A stretch of 64,000 bases of DNA from Tipula vernalis. Taxonomy: Eukaryota; Arthropoda; Insecta; Diptera; Tipulidae. Position 1 is the first letter of the stretch. Each line of letters opens with the position of its first letter. Below the pieces are notes generated by a model. That model was not told the origin of the DNA. It ran no database searches and was given only the letters and a program-made list of their open reading frames with translations. A program made the position numbers and the translations under genes. The stretch lies in the NCBI GenBank assembly GCA_958295665.1, contig OY282560.1:54188333-54252332 (forward strand), written 5' to 3'. This document shows positions 1 to 12,000 of this stretch, piece by piece.

Positions 1-1140
1 AGTCACCATATTGTTCTCCCATTGTTTTGGTAAATAAAAAACAAGCATCTGAAAAGAGACTGTGTGTCGATTATCGACAATTAAATAAAATAACATTGCG
101 GGACAATTATCCATTGCCAATTATTGACGATATGCTGGATTATTTGTATGGGAAAAATTATTTTTCGAAATTGGATTTGAAGAATGGTTTCCATCATGTT
201 GCGATGGCGCCAGAGAGTATAAAATATACAAGTTTTGTAACTCCAGTAGGTCAATATGAGTACTTAAAAATGCCCTTTGGTCTTAAGAACGGGCCTGCAA
301 CATTTCAGAAGTTTATAACTTTAATTTTTAATGATTTAATTACGCAACATAAAATGGTTATTTATATTGATGACCTTTTAATTGCTAGTTACACGGTTGA
401 AGAGTACCTGAGTATTTTAAAGAATATTCTAAAATTGGCAAATGCAAATTTATTGGAATTTAGACTTGATAAATGTGAGTTATTAAAGTCGGAAATTGAT
501 TATTTAGGATATAGAGTAAATAGTTTAGGAATAAGTCCTAATCAAATAAATATAAAGGCTATTGTTGAGTATCCATTTCCAAAGAACCTTCGGGAGGTTC
601 AACGATTCTTAGGGATGTGTTCCTATTTTAGAAAATTTATTAAGAACTATTGTCATCTCGCCAAACCACTTCAGGACCTTGTTAGAAAAGAAGTCCAATT
701 TAATATGGGGAAAACCGAAATAGAATCATTTGAAATTTTAAAATCAAAATTGATACAAGAACTTATTTTGGCCATATTTTCTCCGAAAAACGAGACTGTA
801 CTTCATTGCGATGCATCATCGATTGATTTTGGAGCCATATTATTACAGCGACAACTAGATGGAAAGTTTCATCCGATTAATTTTTTTTTTCAAAACGTAC
901 GACTCCGATAGAATCAAAGTATCATTCTTATGAGTTGGAGTGTCTTGCGATAATTTATGCTTTGAGAAGATTTAGAGTTTATTTACATGGCCGAGAGTTC
1001 AAGATTATTACCGATTGTAATGTGTTAACTTTAACACTCACAATTTCAGGATTACGATTATAAGTTAGAACATCGAGAAGGTCGCCGAATGCAACACGTT
1101 GATGCACTTAGTAGAGTAGATACTATTTTAATTATTGCAG
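1..1140 (+). pseudogene. Ty3/gypsy pol fragment (RT and RNase H), left end outside window
   Basis: Reverse transcriptase of a Ty3/gypsy retrotransposon. The frame open to 911 shows the fingers/palm series: CVDYRQLNKIT, YFSKLDLKNGFHHV, the box MPFGLKNGPATFQ, and the catalytic YIDD at about codon 113, followed by the connection segment LREVQRFLGMCSYFRKFIKNY. The RNase H start (LHCDASS) follows. The frame breaks near 905 in a T-rich run. RNase H then continues in another frame (YELECLAIIYALRRF, about 925-1000) and again after a small break (ending VDALSRV, about 1110). No integrase follows, so the element is deleted or decayed downstream. N-terminal pol and gag lie outside the window. The LTR at 1296-1621 is probably its 3' LTR. 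Family assignment is firm; the clade is not determined. Confidence 0.9.
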
Positions 1141-1192
1141 AGAATCCATCCGTGGTTTATTTTTATTATCTTAAATTAAATGTTTTGATTTG

Positions 1193-1224
<32 letters not shown>

Positions 1225-1295
1225 CTAATAAGTATAAAGATAGATTTAGAATATATTGTGATCGAGGACGATCTGATTGTCAGGTTGGACGAAAC

Positions 1296-1621
1296 TGTAG
1301 GGATTTGAAAAAATGTGTAACGTTTTATTTTAAACATATAGGGTTATCTTTGAATATAGGGTTTGAAATTGTTACATTGGGTTTGAATTACAAAAAATTG
1401 CAAATAGGGTAAAATATTGTATTGCCCTGCAAGAATAGAAAATGGGATTATTGAAGAATTGATCCTTGTCGGAACAAGTCGCGTTGTTAATTGAAATAAA
1501 ATAAACTGTGAACAATAAATAGTTAAAATTGTGTTTTATTGCTGAATAATGCTATTGTATTGTTTATTGTGATATCTTTTGATAGATATATTGAGACTGT
1601 GGTAAAATAAAGAGGCCTACA
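1296..1621 (+). repeat. Probable 3' LTR of the gypsy fragment
   Basis: A 326-bp block starts TGTAGG and ends CCTACA, the TG...CA ends with a short inverted repeat expected of an LTR. It contains AATAAA signals and follows the pol remnant. Directly after it, from about 1632, comes piggyBac coding sequence. The best reading is that the gypsy element sits inside the piggyBac gene. The partner LTR is outside the window, so this rests on end structure and context only. Confidence 0.6.
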
Positions 1622-1631
1622 ATAGATACAT

Positions 1632-3383
1632 GAAGCGATAGTGAGGATGACTTCCAAACCGATGATCAGGATAATGCCGATGTCGAAATGCTCATACAAA
1701 CAGAAAGAATAGCAAATAATTCAGACTTTGAGGACAACTCCGACGAGAATCCCCTTGGTATTGCAAATATGCCAATTGATTTTGTGGATGAGCTACCGAA
1801 TCCTGAATCAGTACTTCAACGAGATTACAAAGAGTTATCGTCAAGAATTTTCAATTCCAGACAAAAACGTTGAATTTTTGGGTGATTCCAACTTAACACC
1901 GGAACAGCGAAGTTTAAAAACACCTTATAGTTGTTTCAAATACCTCTTCGATGAAAAATTAATGGAGCATATAGTCAATGAATCTAATTTGTATAGCTGT
2001 CAAAAAAACCTAAATAACCCAAAGAACATAACAAAGCTTGAATTACAAAAGTACATCGGTATATGCCAGTTGATGTCAGTAGTTAACATCCCTGATTATA
2101 GACATTATTGGCATCCTATCGCGGGTAATTAACTCGTTCAACATACGATGTCTGTAAATTCTTTTGAAAAAATCGGCCTTACATTTCAACAATAATGAAT
2201 ACATGCCAGCAAACACGGATGAAGGAAGGGATCGACTATTTAAAATTCGTCCATTAATTGATGCTCTAACAATAAATTTCCAGAAAATCCCACCTGAACA
2301 ATGTTTGTCGGTAGATGAGCAGTTGTGTTCAACAAAAGCCAAAAGCTATTTGAAACAATACATTCCCAGCAAGCTTCATAAATGGGGGTATAAACTGTAT
2401 GTAATATCGGGTATTTCAGGATATACATATAATTTTGAAATATACACTGGGCAAGAAAATAGCTTTACCAATAGACTTGTCAGTGAGCCTGATTTAGGAG
2501 CGAGCAGAAATACAGTATAGTTCATCTGTTACGGCCTGTGCCAAAGCTCGAAAATTACAAAGTATATTTTGATAATTTTTATTCATCCGTTCCGTTAGCA
2601 GTTGAATTATCAAAAATGGAATTTCTGTGCCTCGGAACAATTCGTAGAAATAGAATTCCGAATTGCAAGTAACCAAGCGATACTCAGTCTAAAAAAATAC
2701 CCAGAGGTTCATCAACGGAGTTTGTTTGCACGGTCGACGACGTGACATTGACGACCGTGTCTTGGAAAGATAAAAAGCAAGTTAACTTAATTTCGAACTT
2801 GGTCGGTCGAGCGCCCATGCAAAGATCGACAAGATATTCCAAAAAAGATGGAAATATTACTATAGAGTGTCCGAAAATTATTAAGGAGTATAATTCGTAC
2901 ATGGGAGGGGTGGATTTGTTCGACAGTATGATCGGAAGGTACAAAATTAAACTACGCTCGAAAAAATGGTACCTACGAATTTTTTATCATCTGCTCGATA
3001 TGGCAACGGTTAATTCTTGGGTACTTTATAAGCGGGTCTTAAAAAATTCTAGCGAATCAAATCAATCTGAATTGTCTCTGGCTGAGTATCGTTTGATAAT
3101 AGCCGAAATACTATGCAAAACTGGTAAAGAATCGAAGCAAGCGGGACGCCCTTCCGGAATTAACCAATTCTTAGTGCTCAAACGAAAAAAGGCTACAAGT
3201 AGCCCGATCCCTCCGAAAGAAATTCGAATTGATGAATTCAGTCATTGGCCTGAATGGAGAGATAATAGACTTCAGTGTAAGTTTCTTAATTGTAAGGGTT
3301 ATACCCATGTAAAATGTGGAAAATGTGATACGGCACTTTGTTTTAACAAAGACCGCAATTGCTTCCGGCAATTTCACAAATGA
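1632..3383 (+). pseudogene. piggyBac-family transposase, broken
   Basis: DDE_Tnp_1_7 (piggyBac) cut-and-paste transposase. An acidic N-terminus (SDSEDDFQTDDQD, from about 1635) leads, after a frame change near 1850, into TPYSCFKYLFDEKLMEHIV (about 1920-1980). Another break at 2132 is followed by EYMPANTDEGRDRLFKIRP and the first catalytic Asp in LSVDEQLCS (about 2310). The second Asp is in VYFDNFY (about 2565) and the third in MGGVDLFD (about 2905). The C-terminus carries the cysteine-rich zinc-binding domain (CKFLNCKGYTHVKCGKC, about 3270-3330), ending at TGA 3383. There are at least two frameshifts and an in-frame TAA near 2668, so it is not functional, although all three catalytic Asp codons survive. 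The 5' end was displaced by the gypsy insertion to its left. Confidence 0.92.
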
Positions 3384-3711
3384 GTTTTCATATTCTCATA
3401 TTTAGAATATAGTTTATAAATAAGTGATATTTGATTTTATTTATTGGAAATGAATTATTGTTTTTTATTTATTTTTGTTATTATTATTTTGAATGATCTG
3501 AAATGTGATATAATAAAAAAGTATATATTTTTGTGATTTTATTAGTCTTTTATACATGATCTTGCATATATGCAAGATAAGAAAACTCACGTTTTCTCGA
3601 AAACGGAAAATAGAAAATTTAATTTTCTTTGAGATTTTATTATTTCAGTTGAATCGGCTCACCACAGTAAATTTTTTTAATTGATAAAAAATTCATGAGA
3701 TTAAGGGTTAA
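3384..3711 (+). other. piggyBac 3' non-coding end and TTAA target site
   Basis: AT-rich tail after the transposase stop. It contains a 20-bp perfect palindrome at 3559-3578 (arms ATCTTGCATA). The sequence AAGGG followed by TTAA at 3708-3711 matches the usual piggyBac right terminus and its TTAA duplication. The left terminus is not in the window, so the boundary is inferred. Confidence 0.5.
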
Positions 3712-4633
3712 ATTTAATTTGGTTGAAAACATCACACATTATGTAAAATTGGTATATATGTATTAGTGATTTTATATCGTAATTCTAAAAAAAAAATGTT
3801 TACTCGCATTTGCAATTCATGCTTGATGTGGATAGCCTCTAATTCTTAACAAATTCATATACATATGTCTCTAATGCTTCACAAAAACAGCATTTATCCT
3901 TTTAACTGAACCCTCCGAAAGAGAAAAATGTTTAAATGCCTTTTTGTCACATTCAGTGACATAAAAGTGAAAAATCGTCAGTTAAACCTAGGGTAAAACG
4001 ACCAAAATGAATCCAAATTTTCCATCAAAATTCTGCTAACTCCAATTGTTTCTGAGATATTGTTTAAAAAATTTGTCTATTTCCACAAATTTTTATTGTC
4101 GCATTGTTTTATTTTGTCTATATCCTTCAGATTCGTTTTTTGTCTACCTCCAAAGCAAAGCTGTAAAAAAATTTTGATTTAATTTTGTTAGATGTGGTTT
4201 TATCTATGTATATCCGTGCGAGTTGGTCTATATCCGCTAATTTTTTCTTCACTTCTATTTTTTTGCCCATATCCTTGAGTTTTGCAGTATCCTTGAGTGA
4301 TGTTTGATATGCAAAAAGTCTTCCAACTCCTTTAAGCTAAAAATTCGAACTTCTTTTATAAGCGATAATTTTGCGTGTATAATTTAAAGGGAAAGGTTCA
4401 TGGTGATAAAGAAGTTTTAAATGAAATTTTGTACATATTAATTCGGAATATATAACAACTTTTACGTTTTTAGGTATGAATCTGTTAGTGACCGCGAAGG
4501 TACTCACATTGTAAATTTGAACAAAAATTTTCGGAAGCGGGCACAGCAATATACAAGATATTGACTCTGCGCATAGCGTTTTGGAAAGAAATTTTAAAAA
4601 CAAATTTAGATCGGTTAAAATTTGTTCCAGGAC
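3712..4633. other. AT-rich stretch, nothing recognised
   Basis: No convincing coding, RNA or repeat signal on either strand. Short reading frames here show no family motif. Confidence 0.5.
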
Positions 4634-4679
4634 AATTCCATAGTTAAATGTAACACATGTTACATTTAACTATGGAATT
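4634..4679. repeat. Perfect 22-bp inverted repeat (hairpin)
   Basis: Two 22-bp arms (AATTCCATAGTTAAATGTAA plus CA, and its exact complement) are separated by 2 bp. One arm is the last transposase-like sequence of the adjacent mariner relic, so the hairpin marks its truncation point. Confidence 0.9.
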
Positions 4680-5330
4680 AAATCTCAGCGACCGATTTTT
4701 TGAAGCCAATTTTCCACCTTCAGCATAAAATCCACACCACACGGTCACTTTTGTGATTGTAATGGAGTCTTTTGAACCACATGTGGGTTGGTTGCTGTCC
4801 AATGATGCATATGTTGCTTATTGACAAAGCCATTCAACCAAAAATGAGCTTCATCACTGACGATGATTTTTCGATAAAATTCAGTTTCTCCAAACTTAAC
4901 CAAGGCCCAATCGGATAAGTTTTAGCGCTTCAAATGATCAAGAGGCTTCAGCTCTTGAGGTTATTTAATCTTGTAAGAGTGTGAGCCAAGATCTTTATGC
5001 AAAATTCGCCACAGTGTGTTTTGAGAGATTCGCAATTCCTATAAACGGTGTGGAATCAATTGATTTGGCTCATTTTAAACTGAAGCACTTAAGGCTGCGA
5101 TATTATCGGTAATTCGACCTCTCACTGGGACAAAAACATCCAATATTGAATATTTTGACTCGAATTTATCCGCTATAACATGCAGACCGTCTGGTGGGAC
5201 GATTATTACTACCGAAAATTGGAGTGGAAAATTGGAGGCTCTTAAAGTTGCGACCACCGACTTAGAATTGCGGTAGCAATTTTAAATATTTTCCAAACGT
5301 TGCTCGTTCGTGAACTTCACCAAGATAAAA
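4640..5330 (-). pseudogene. Tc1/mariner-type transposase relic
   Basis: Reading the minus strand from about 5325: FTNEQRLEN (N-terminal helix-turn-helix start), SVVATLRA, then RGRITDNIAALSASV (about 5100), LRISQNTLWRILHKDLGSHS (about 5040-4985, second helix-turn-helix), LKPLDHLKR, KIIVSDEAHFWLNGFVNKQ (about 4885-4820, containing the first catalytic Asp in SDEAHF), and VTVWCGFYAEG (about 4755-4725). These are in several frames with in-frame stops. The C-terminal half with the remaining catalytic acids is missing. Coding similarity stops at the palindrome 4634-4679. Known family role: cut-and-paste DNA transposition at TA. Terminal repeats were not identified. Confidence 0.85.
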
Positions 5331-5530
5331 ATTTTTACCTTGACTGACGTTTTCACATTAACGGAGGCGTTCGAAATGTTCAACGGTGGGTTCGTTTTGG
5401 TACCTATACAATCAAGTTATGCCTTTTTGACAGCAAATGATTGTATGACATCTGGCAAATCGTTGCAATTTCGTGTCTACACTAGCAACTGTTCGAATTT
5501 TAATGGTATAACTCGATATTAATGGCAGTT

Positions 5531-6309
5531 GGAGAGTAGGTAGATGTAAAGAAATAGATTTTAAAATTTTGTTTTATATTATTATTTTAATAAACATTGC
5601 TTGCTTGATGTATGCTAAAAATTAGTATTCACAAAAATCGAGGATATAGACAAAATCGTAACGACATAGACAAGCCTTTTAAAAAAAGTTGGTCCAAAAC
5701 TCTTAAATTTCAAACTCAAATAGTTACAATACTTTTTGAGTTTCAAGCATTATACTTCGTGATTAAGCTTTCTTCTAACAAATCTCAGGAACATCTTTAA
5801 CTTTCCAGCTAACTTAATTTAACTTTGAAAGGCTGTTTTCTCCAATATAGGCAAAATGATTATAAGGACAAGGATAATTCTGAGTCGACGATAAGTAAAC
5901 ACATCAAAAAATTAAAAGTACTTTAAAGCCCAATTTAGTCCTCTGTTGCTCAACATTTTAGTACTTTGGAATTTATGCCAATTTCATCCCTGGCTTGTAC
6001 CGTAGTTAAACAAATTTTCTCTCATTTACTTTAAAACTGAATACTTAGAAAATAAAAAAATGAGTTATAATATGATATTTAATTTTCTCTTTCGGCACGA
6101 TTTAATAAAATGCGTTCAAACATTTTTGATTACTAAAGTTTAAAATATTACTATAGTAAATGATATTATTATTCATTCAATTCCAAACGATTTTTAAATG
6201 CCAATATTCAAATTTAATACCACATACATACTCGTATAATTTAACGCAAAGTAAAACAATAAATAAATAAAATAAATTCGAACGGATCAGATGCACACAA
6301 TTTTAATTT
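5531..6309. other. AT-rich stretch, nothing recognised
   Basis: No family motif, RNA gene or clear repeat seen on either strand. Confidence 0.45.
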
Positions 6310-6735
6310 TGGTTGTAACTATATGGCATAAAACGAAAATGCAAGCCCTGACGATCCGCAAAGATAGTGGAGGTATTTTTTGATATTGAGATAGCTCCTA
6401 GTTAGCTCATGATGTAAGTGGCCAATTGGCAAAATCTCTAGGATTAGATCCACAGAATTTTTTGTTTAATCAATTTTTGTTTAGAACGTTATGGTACCAA
6501 ATGGAGTTGTCAGCCCCTGACGATCCGCAAAAATAGGGGAGGTATTTTTTGACATTGGGATAGCTCCTAGTTACTTCATGATGTAAGTGGCCAATTGGCG
6601 AAATCTTTAGGATTTGATCCACAGAATTTTTTTTTTAACCAATTTTTGTTTAGAATGATATGGTAACAAATGGAGTTATAAGCCCCTGATGATTCATAAA
6701 AACAGAGGAGGTATTTTTTGATATTGGGATAGCGA
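6310..6735. repeat. ~170-bp tandem repeat, about 2.4 copies
   Basis: The segment with GACGATCCGCAAA, GGAGGTATTTTTTGA and TAAGTGGCCAATTGGC recurs with about 170-bp spacing: TATGGCAT near 6322, TATGGTACC near 6489 and TATGGTAAC near 6658. The third copy stops near 6735, exactly where BEL/Pao integrase coding begins on the minus strand. Confidence 0.85.
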
Positions 6736-8850
6736 CTTCTATGTGAATCGCTTTGGTTGCAAAACATACGAAGATTACTAAGAAACCTTTAATGAGTTTG
6801 GCTTCTCTCTCCTTTTTCGTTGACAATAAAATTGGCCCTGCATAATCGATTCCAACTACTGCAAATGGCCTACTCGGTGTGACTCGTGCTTGTGGTAGAC
6901 TGCCCATTTGTTGAGTTGATCGTAACGTGGAATATCTGAAACATTTCACACAATCATGACATATTTTCCGACATTTCTCCCTCACTCCTAAAATCCAGTA
7001 TTTGTGACGTGACCATGCTGTTAATAACGATGGACCTGGATGCAGATATTTCTTGTGCAAATGCTGTAAAATCATGTTTGTAATTTGATGGTTCTTGGGT
7101 AAAATTATTGGGTGTTTCATGTTATATGAACATCCTGAGTTTTGCAACCGGCCACTAACTCTTAGAATGTTATTAGAGCCTACAAATTGTGTTAATGAAA
7201 TCAATCTGGAATTTGACGGTAACCCCTTTTGTTTCACTAATAATTTTATCTCACTATCGAATTCGATGTACTGGACATATTTGATAATCTTTAGTTCCGC
7301 AGCTTTTATCTCAAATATACGCAGGCTTCTCAAGAATTTCTCTGTATTTTTTATATTATTCACAAATCTTAGGACAAATGCCATTGATCGAATTAGTTGA
7401 TCCCAATTTGAAAACCTCGCTAACAAACAGGATATTGGATGGTTGTCTTCAACTACTGTAAAGTTTGAATTATAGTTGATCTTGTTGACCACCTTTCTTC
7501 CGGTAATGATAACCAGGGTGGCCCCTTGAACCAAATTTCGTTACATGCTAGTTTGTCTGCCATCAATCCTTGCGTTGCCAAGTCAGACGGATTTTCCTTT
7601 CCTTTCACGTGGTGCCAAGTGGTTTGTGGGAGAATTTGATGAATCGCAGCCACACGATTAGCAATAAATGGTATCCACTTTCTCGGATGATTTGATAACC
7701 ATGACAGTACGACCATAGAGTCAGTCCATGCCCAAATATGCGCGCCACATAACTTCAACCTTGGCAAACTATCTTGGGTAATTGGTGACTCTTTCACTCT
7801 AACGTATACTGCGGCGGAATATGCGACTTCACTCGAGTCACTGAACCCAATCCCGAATTTCATCCGAAACCCCACCGCTAAACCGAGGTACCTTCACGTT
7901 ACCCAGAAACCTAAACTGATCATATATCACACTTCATGTCTCAGTTAGATCTGCATCCAAAGGCTCATCCCAAGTCACATTACGTAGCCACAAACTCTGC
8001 ATAAATATTTTGATTTTAACAGTAAACGGAATCAATAATCCCAAAGGATCGAAAATTTTAGACGCAATTGATAACACGTTACGTTTAGTGCATGAGTCGA
8101 CCGGCATCTCTACAATCTTGATCATCAAGTCATCACTGGTTTGATTCCAATAGAGACCTAACATTTGGGATACGTTTCCATCCTCGATAAGTTGTGCCTT
8201 ATCGTTGACATCGTTTAGAGTTTCGATGTTTGATCGCCATTTCCTTAACCGAAATCCCCATTGAGCTAGAATTTCTGATAAATTTTGTTTCATTTTTGCA
8301 GCTTGTTGTTCGTCATCGGCACCTGTTAACAAATCATCAACGTAGAAATTTCGGAAATTTGAAATAGGACGCGTATTGCTAAAAACGGTGCGGATGACGT
8401 TCCGTACGTTTATGTCACTAACTCATTTTCGCTTATTGGTTCGGTAGGGGAGTCACGCCATAAAATTCTTTGAAGTGATGTTTGGTTAGGATCAACCAGG
8501 ATTTGCCGATACATTTTCTCAATGTCGGCACAAATGGCTACTTTAAATGATCGAAACCGCAATAAAAATGCCCAAAGAGTATCCTGCAGTGTAGGTCCTA
8601 TTAGTAATTTGTCGTTCAGTGATATTCCGGATGATGTCGCTGCTGAACCATCGAACACCACTCATAGCTTTGTAGTTAAACTATTCTCCTTCAGGACTCC
8701 ATGGTGAGGAAGATAATTGGTCTCATGATTTCTATTATTAATTTCATTGTCTGATAGCTTTTTCATATGATATAGTTGAATATACTCTTCCATGACTGAT
8801 GTGAAGTTAGCCCAGACTTTCATCCCAGGAAAAACCAAAAATTTCATCAG
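6736..8850 (-). pseudogene. BEL/Pao retrotransposon pol (RT, RNase H, integrase), broken
   Basis: On the minus strand, order is RT, RNase H, integrase. RT: NYLPHHGVLKE (about 8715), FDGSAATSSGISLND and DIEKMYRQILVDP (about 8650-8480), a break at 8410, then the Pao-type connection MLTGADDEQQAAK (8332) and KIFDPLGLLIPFTVKI (about 8050). RNase H region: WTDSMVVLSWL (about 7730) and WHHVKGKENPSDLATQG (about 7580). Integrase: the H..C zinc-binding part ending CHDCVKCFR (about 6970), then RVTPSRPFAVVGIDYAGP (about 6890-6835), the first Asp of the integrase triad. The integrase core is cut at about 6735 by a tandem repeat. The N-terminal RT is cut at 8850. Several stops and frameshifts separate the segments. 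Protease is missing. Gag continues at 13698-14357 beyond a satellite array. Confidence 0.9.
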
Positions 8851-9049
8851 GCAACACTAAAATTACAACGTTATCCCATCCCAACATTATTTCAAAAGAT
8901 ATAATTTACTCTAGCCCTAAAAAAAAATTTTTATTTTATTTTATAACATATTTTATTACAGAAAATAGCAAAAATTAAAATTAGAGATTATACAGGAAAT
9001 TATAGAAGCAAATACTGAATTTTAAAGAAAACGGCATATAAGTTAGTAC
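8851..9049. other. Unassigned spacer between BEL/Pao RT and satellite
   Basis: AT-rich sequence resembling neither the BEL coding region nor the satellite monomer. It may be debris from the event that placed the array here. Confidence 0.4.
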
Positions 9050-12000
9050 ACCACTGGATGGGATTTGGCCCTGGGATGATAGGCGTTACATTATCTAATT
9101 TCACTAATAATATCAAGACGATTTGTATGTTGAGATAGGCGCTATAACTATTTAAGTTAGTGTAGTACCGAAATTTCATACAAATGGAAGCGATTTGGCC
9201 GTAGTATGACCGGGATGTTTCTTTTCCGGAAACTATCGGAATGTCATTTGGTTTGGCCTTACGTTATATAATTCCATTAAAAATATCAAGACGATTTGCA
9301 TGTTGAGATTGGCGCTATATGTATTTAAATTAACATAGTGCCAAAATTTCATGCAACAGGATGGGATTTGTCCCTGGGATGATAGGGATGTTTTTTTTTC
9401 CGGTAACTATCGGTACGCCATTTATTTTGGCGTTACGTTATCTAATTCCAATAAAAATATCAAAACGATTTGCATGTTGAGATTGGCGCTATATGTATTT
9501 AAATTAACATAGTGCCAAAATTTCATGCAACTGGATGGGATTTGGCCCTGGGATGATAGGGATGTTTTTTTTCCGGAAACTATCGGAACGCCATTTGATT
9601 TGGCGTTACGTTATCTAATTCCATTAAAAATATCAAGACGATTTGCATGTTGAGATTGGCGCTATATGTATTTAAATTAACATAGTGCCAAAATTTCATG
9701 CAACTGGATGGGATTTGGCCCTGGGATGATAGGGATGTTTTTTCCGGAATCTATCGGTACCCCATTTGGTTTGGTGTTACATTATCTAATTCCATTAAAA
9801 ATATCAAGACGATTTGCATATTGAGATTGGCGCTATAACTATTTAAGTTAGTGTAGTACTGAAATTTCATACAAATGGAAGAGATTTGGCCGTAGTATGA
9901 CCGGGATGTTTCTTTTCCGAAAACTATCGTAATGCCATTTGGTTTGGCCTTACGTTATCTAATTCCATTAAAAATATCAAGACGATTTGCATGTTGAGAT
10001 TGGCGCTATATGTATTTAAATTAACATAGTGCCAAAATATCATGCAACAGGATGGGATTTGGCCCTGGGATGAAAGGGATGTTTTTTTTCCGGAATCTAT
10101 CGGTACGCCATTTGGTTTGGCGTTACGTTATCTAATTCCATTAAAAATGTCAAGATGATCTGCATGTTGAGATTGGCGCTATAAGTATTTAAATTTAAAT
10201 AGTGCCAAAATTTCATGCAACTGGATGGGATTTGGCCCTGGGATGATAGGGATGTTTTTTTTCCGGAAACTATCGGAACGCCATTTGATTTGGCGTTACG
10301 TTATCTAATTCCATTAAAAATATCAAGACGATTTGCATGTTGAGATTGGCGCTATATGTATTTAAATTAACATAGTGCCAAAATTTCATGCAACAGGATG
10401 GGATTTGGCCCTGGGATGAAAGGGATGTTTTTTTTCCGGAATCTATCGCTACGCCATTTGGTTTGGCGTTACGTTATCTAATTCCATTAAAAATGTCAAA
10501 ACGATCTGCATGTTGAGATTGGCGCTATAAGTATTTAAATTAACATAGTGCCAAAATTTCATGCAACAGGATGGTATTTGGCCCTGGAATGATAGGGATG
10601 TTTTTTTTCCGGAAACTATCGGAATGCCATTTGGTTTGGCCTTACGTTACCTAATTCCATTAAAAATATCAAGACGATTTGCATGTTGAGATTGGCGCTA
10701 TATGTATTTAAATTAACATAGTGCTAAATTTCATGCAACAGGATGGTATTTGGCCCTGGAATGATAGGGATGTTTTTTTTCCGGAAACTATCGGAATGCC
10801 ATTTGGTTTGGCCTTACGTTACCTAATTCCATTAAAAATATCAAGACGATTTGCATGTTGAGATTGGCGCTATATGTATTTAAATTAACATAGTGCCAAA
10901 ATTTCATGCAACTGGATGGGATTTGGCCCTGGGATGAAAGGGATGTTTTTTTTCCGGAATCTATCGGTACCCCATTTAGTTTGGCGTTACGTTATCTAAT
11001 TCCATTAAAAATGTCAAGACGATCTGCATGTTGAGATTGGCGCTATAACTATTTAAGTTAGTGTATTACTGAAATTTCATACAAATGGAAGAGATTTGGC
11101 CGTAGTATGACCGGGATGTTTCTCTTCCGAAAACTATCGTAATGCCATTTGGTTTGGCCTTACGTTACCTAATTCCATTAAAAATATCAAGACGATTTGC
11201 ATGTTGAGATTGGCGCTATATGTATTTAAATTAACATAGTGCCAAAATTTCCTGCAACAAAATGGTATTTGGCCCTGGGATGAAAGGGATGTTTTTTTTC
11301 CGGAATCTATCGGTACGCCATTTGGTTTGGCGTTACGTTATCTAATTCCATTAAAAATGTCAAGACGATTTGCATGTTGAGATTGGCGCTATATGTATTT
11401 AAATTAACATAGTGCCAAAATTTCATGCAACAGGATGGGATTTGGCCCTGGGATGAAAGGGATGTTTTTTTTCCGGAATCTATCGGTACGCCATTTGGTT
11501 TGGCGTTACGTTATCTAATTCCATTAAAAATGTCAAGACGATCTGCATGTTGAGATTGGCGCTATAACTATTTAAGTTAGTGTATTACTGAAATTTCATA
11601 CAAATGGAAGAGGTTTGGCCGTAGTATGACCGGGATGTTTCTCTTCCGAAAACTATCGGAATGCCATTTGGTTTGGCCTTACGTTACCTAATTCCATTAA
11701 AAATATCAAGACGATTTGCATGTTGAGATTGGCGCTATATGTATTTAAATTAACATAGTGCCAAAATTTCATGCAACAGGATGGGATTTGGCCCTGGGAT
11801 GAAAGGGATGTTTTTTTTCTGGAATCTATCGGTACCCCATTTAGTTTGGCGTTACGTTATCTAATTCCATTAAAAATGTCAAGACGATCTGCATGTTGAG
11901 ATTGGCGCTATAACTATTTAAGTTAGTGTATTACTGAAATTTCATACAAATTGAAGAGATTTGGCCGTAGTATGACCGGGATGTTTCTCTTCCGAAAACT

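Noticed and set aside
1192..1217. A26-27 run as a LINE or retrogene poly(A) tail
   Set aside because: It lies inside gypsy sequence before the LTR, with no LINE or cDNA sequence upstream on that strand.
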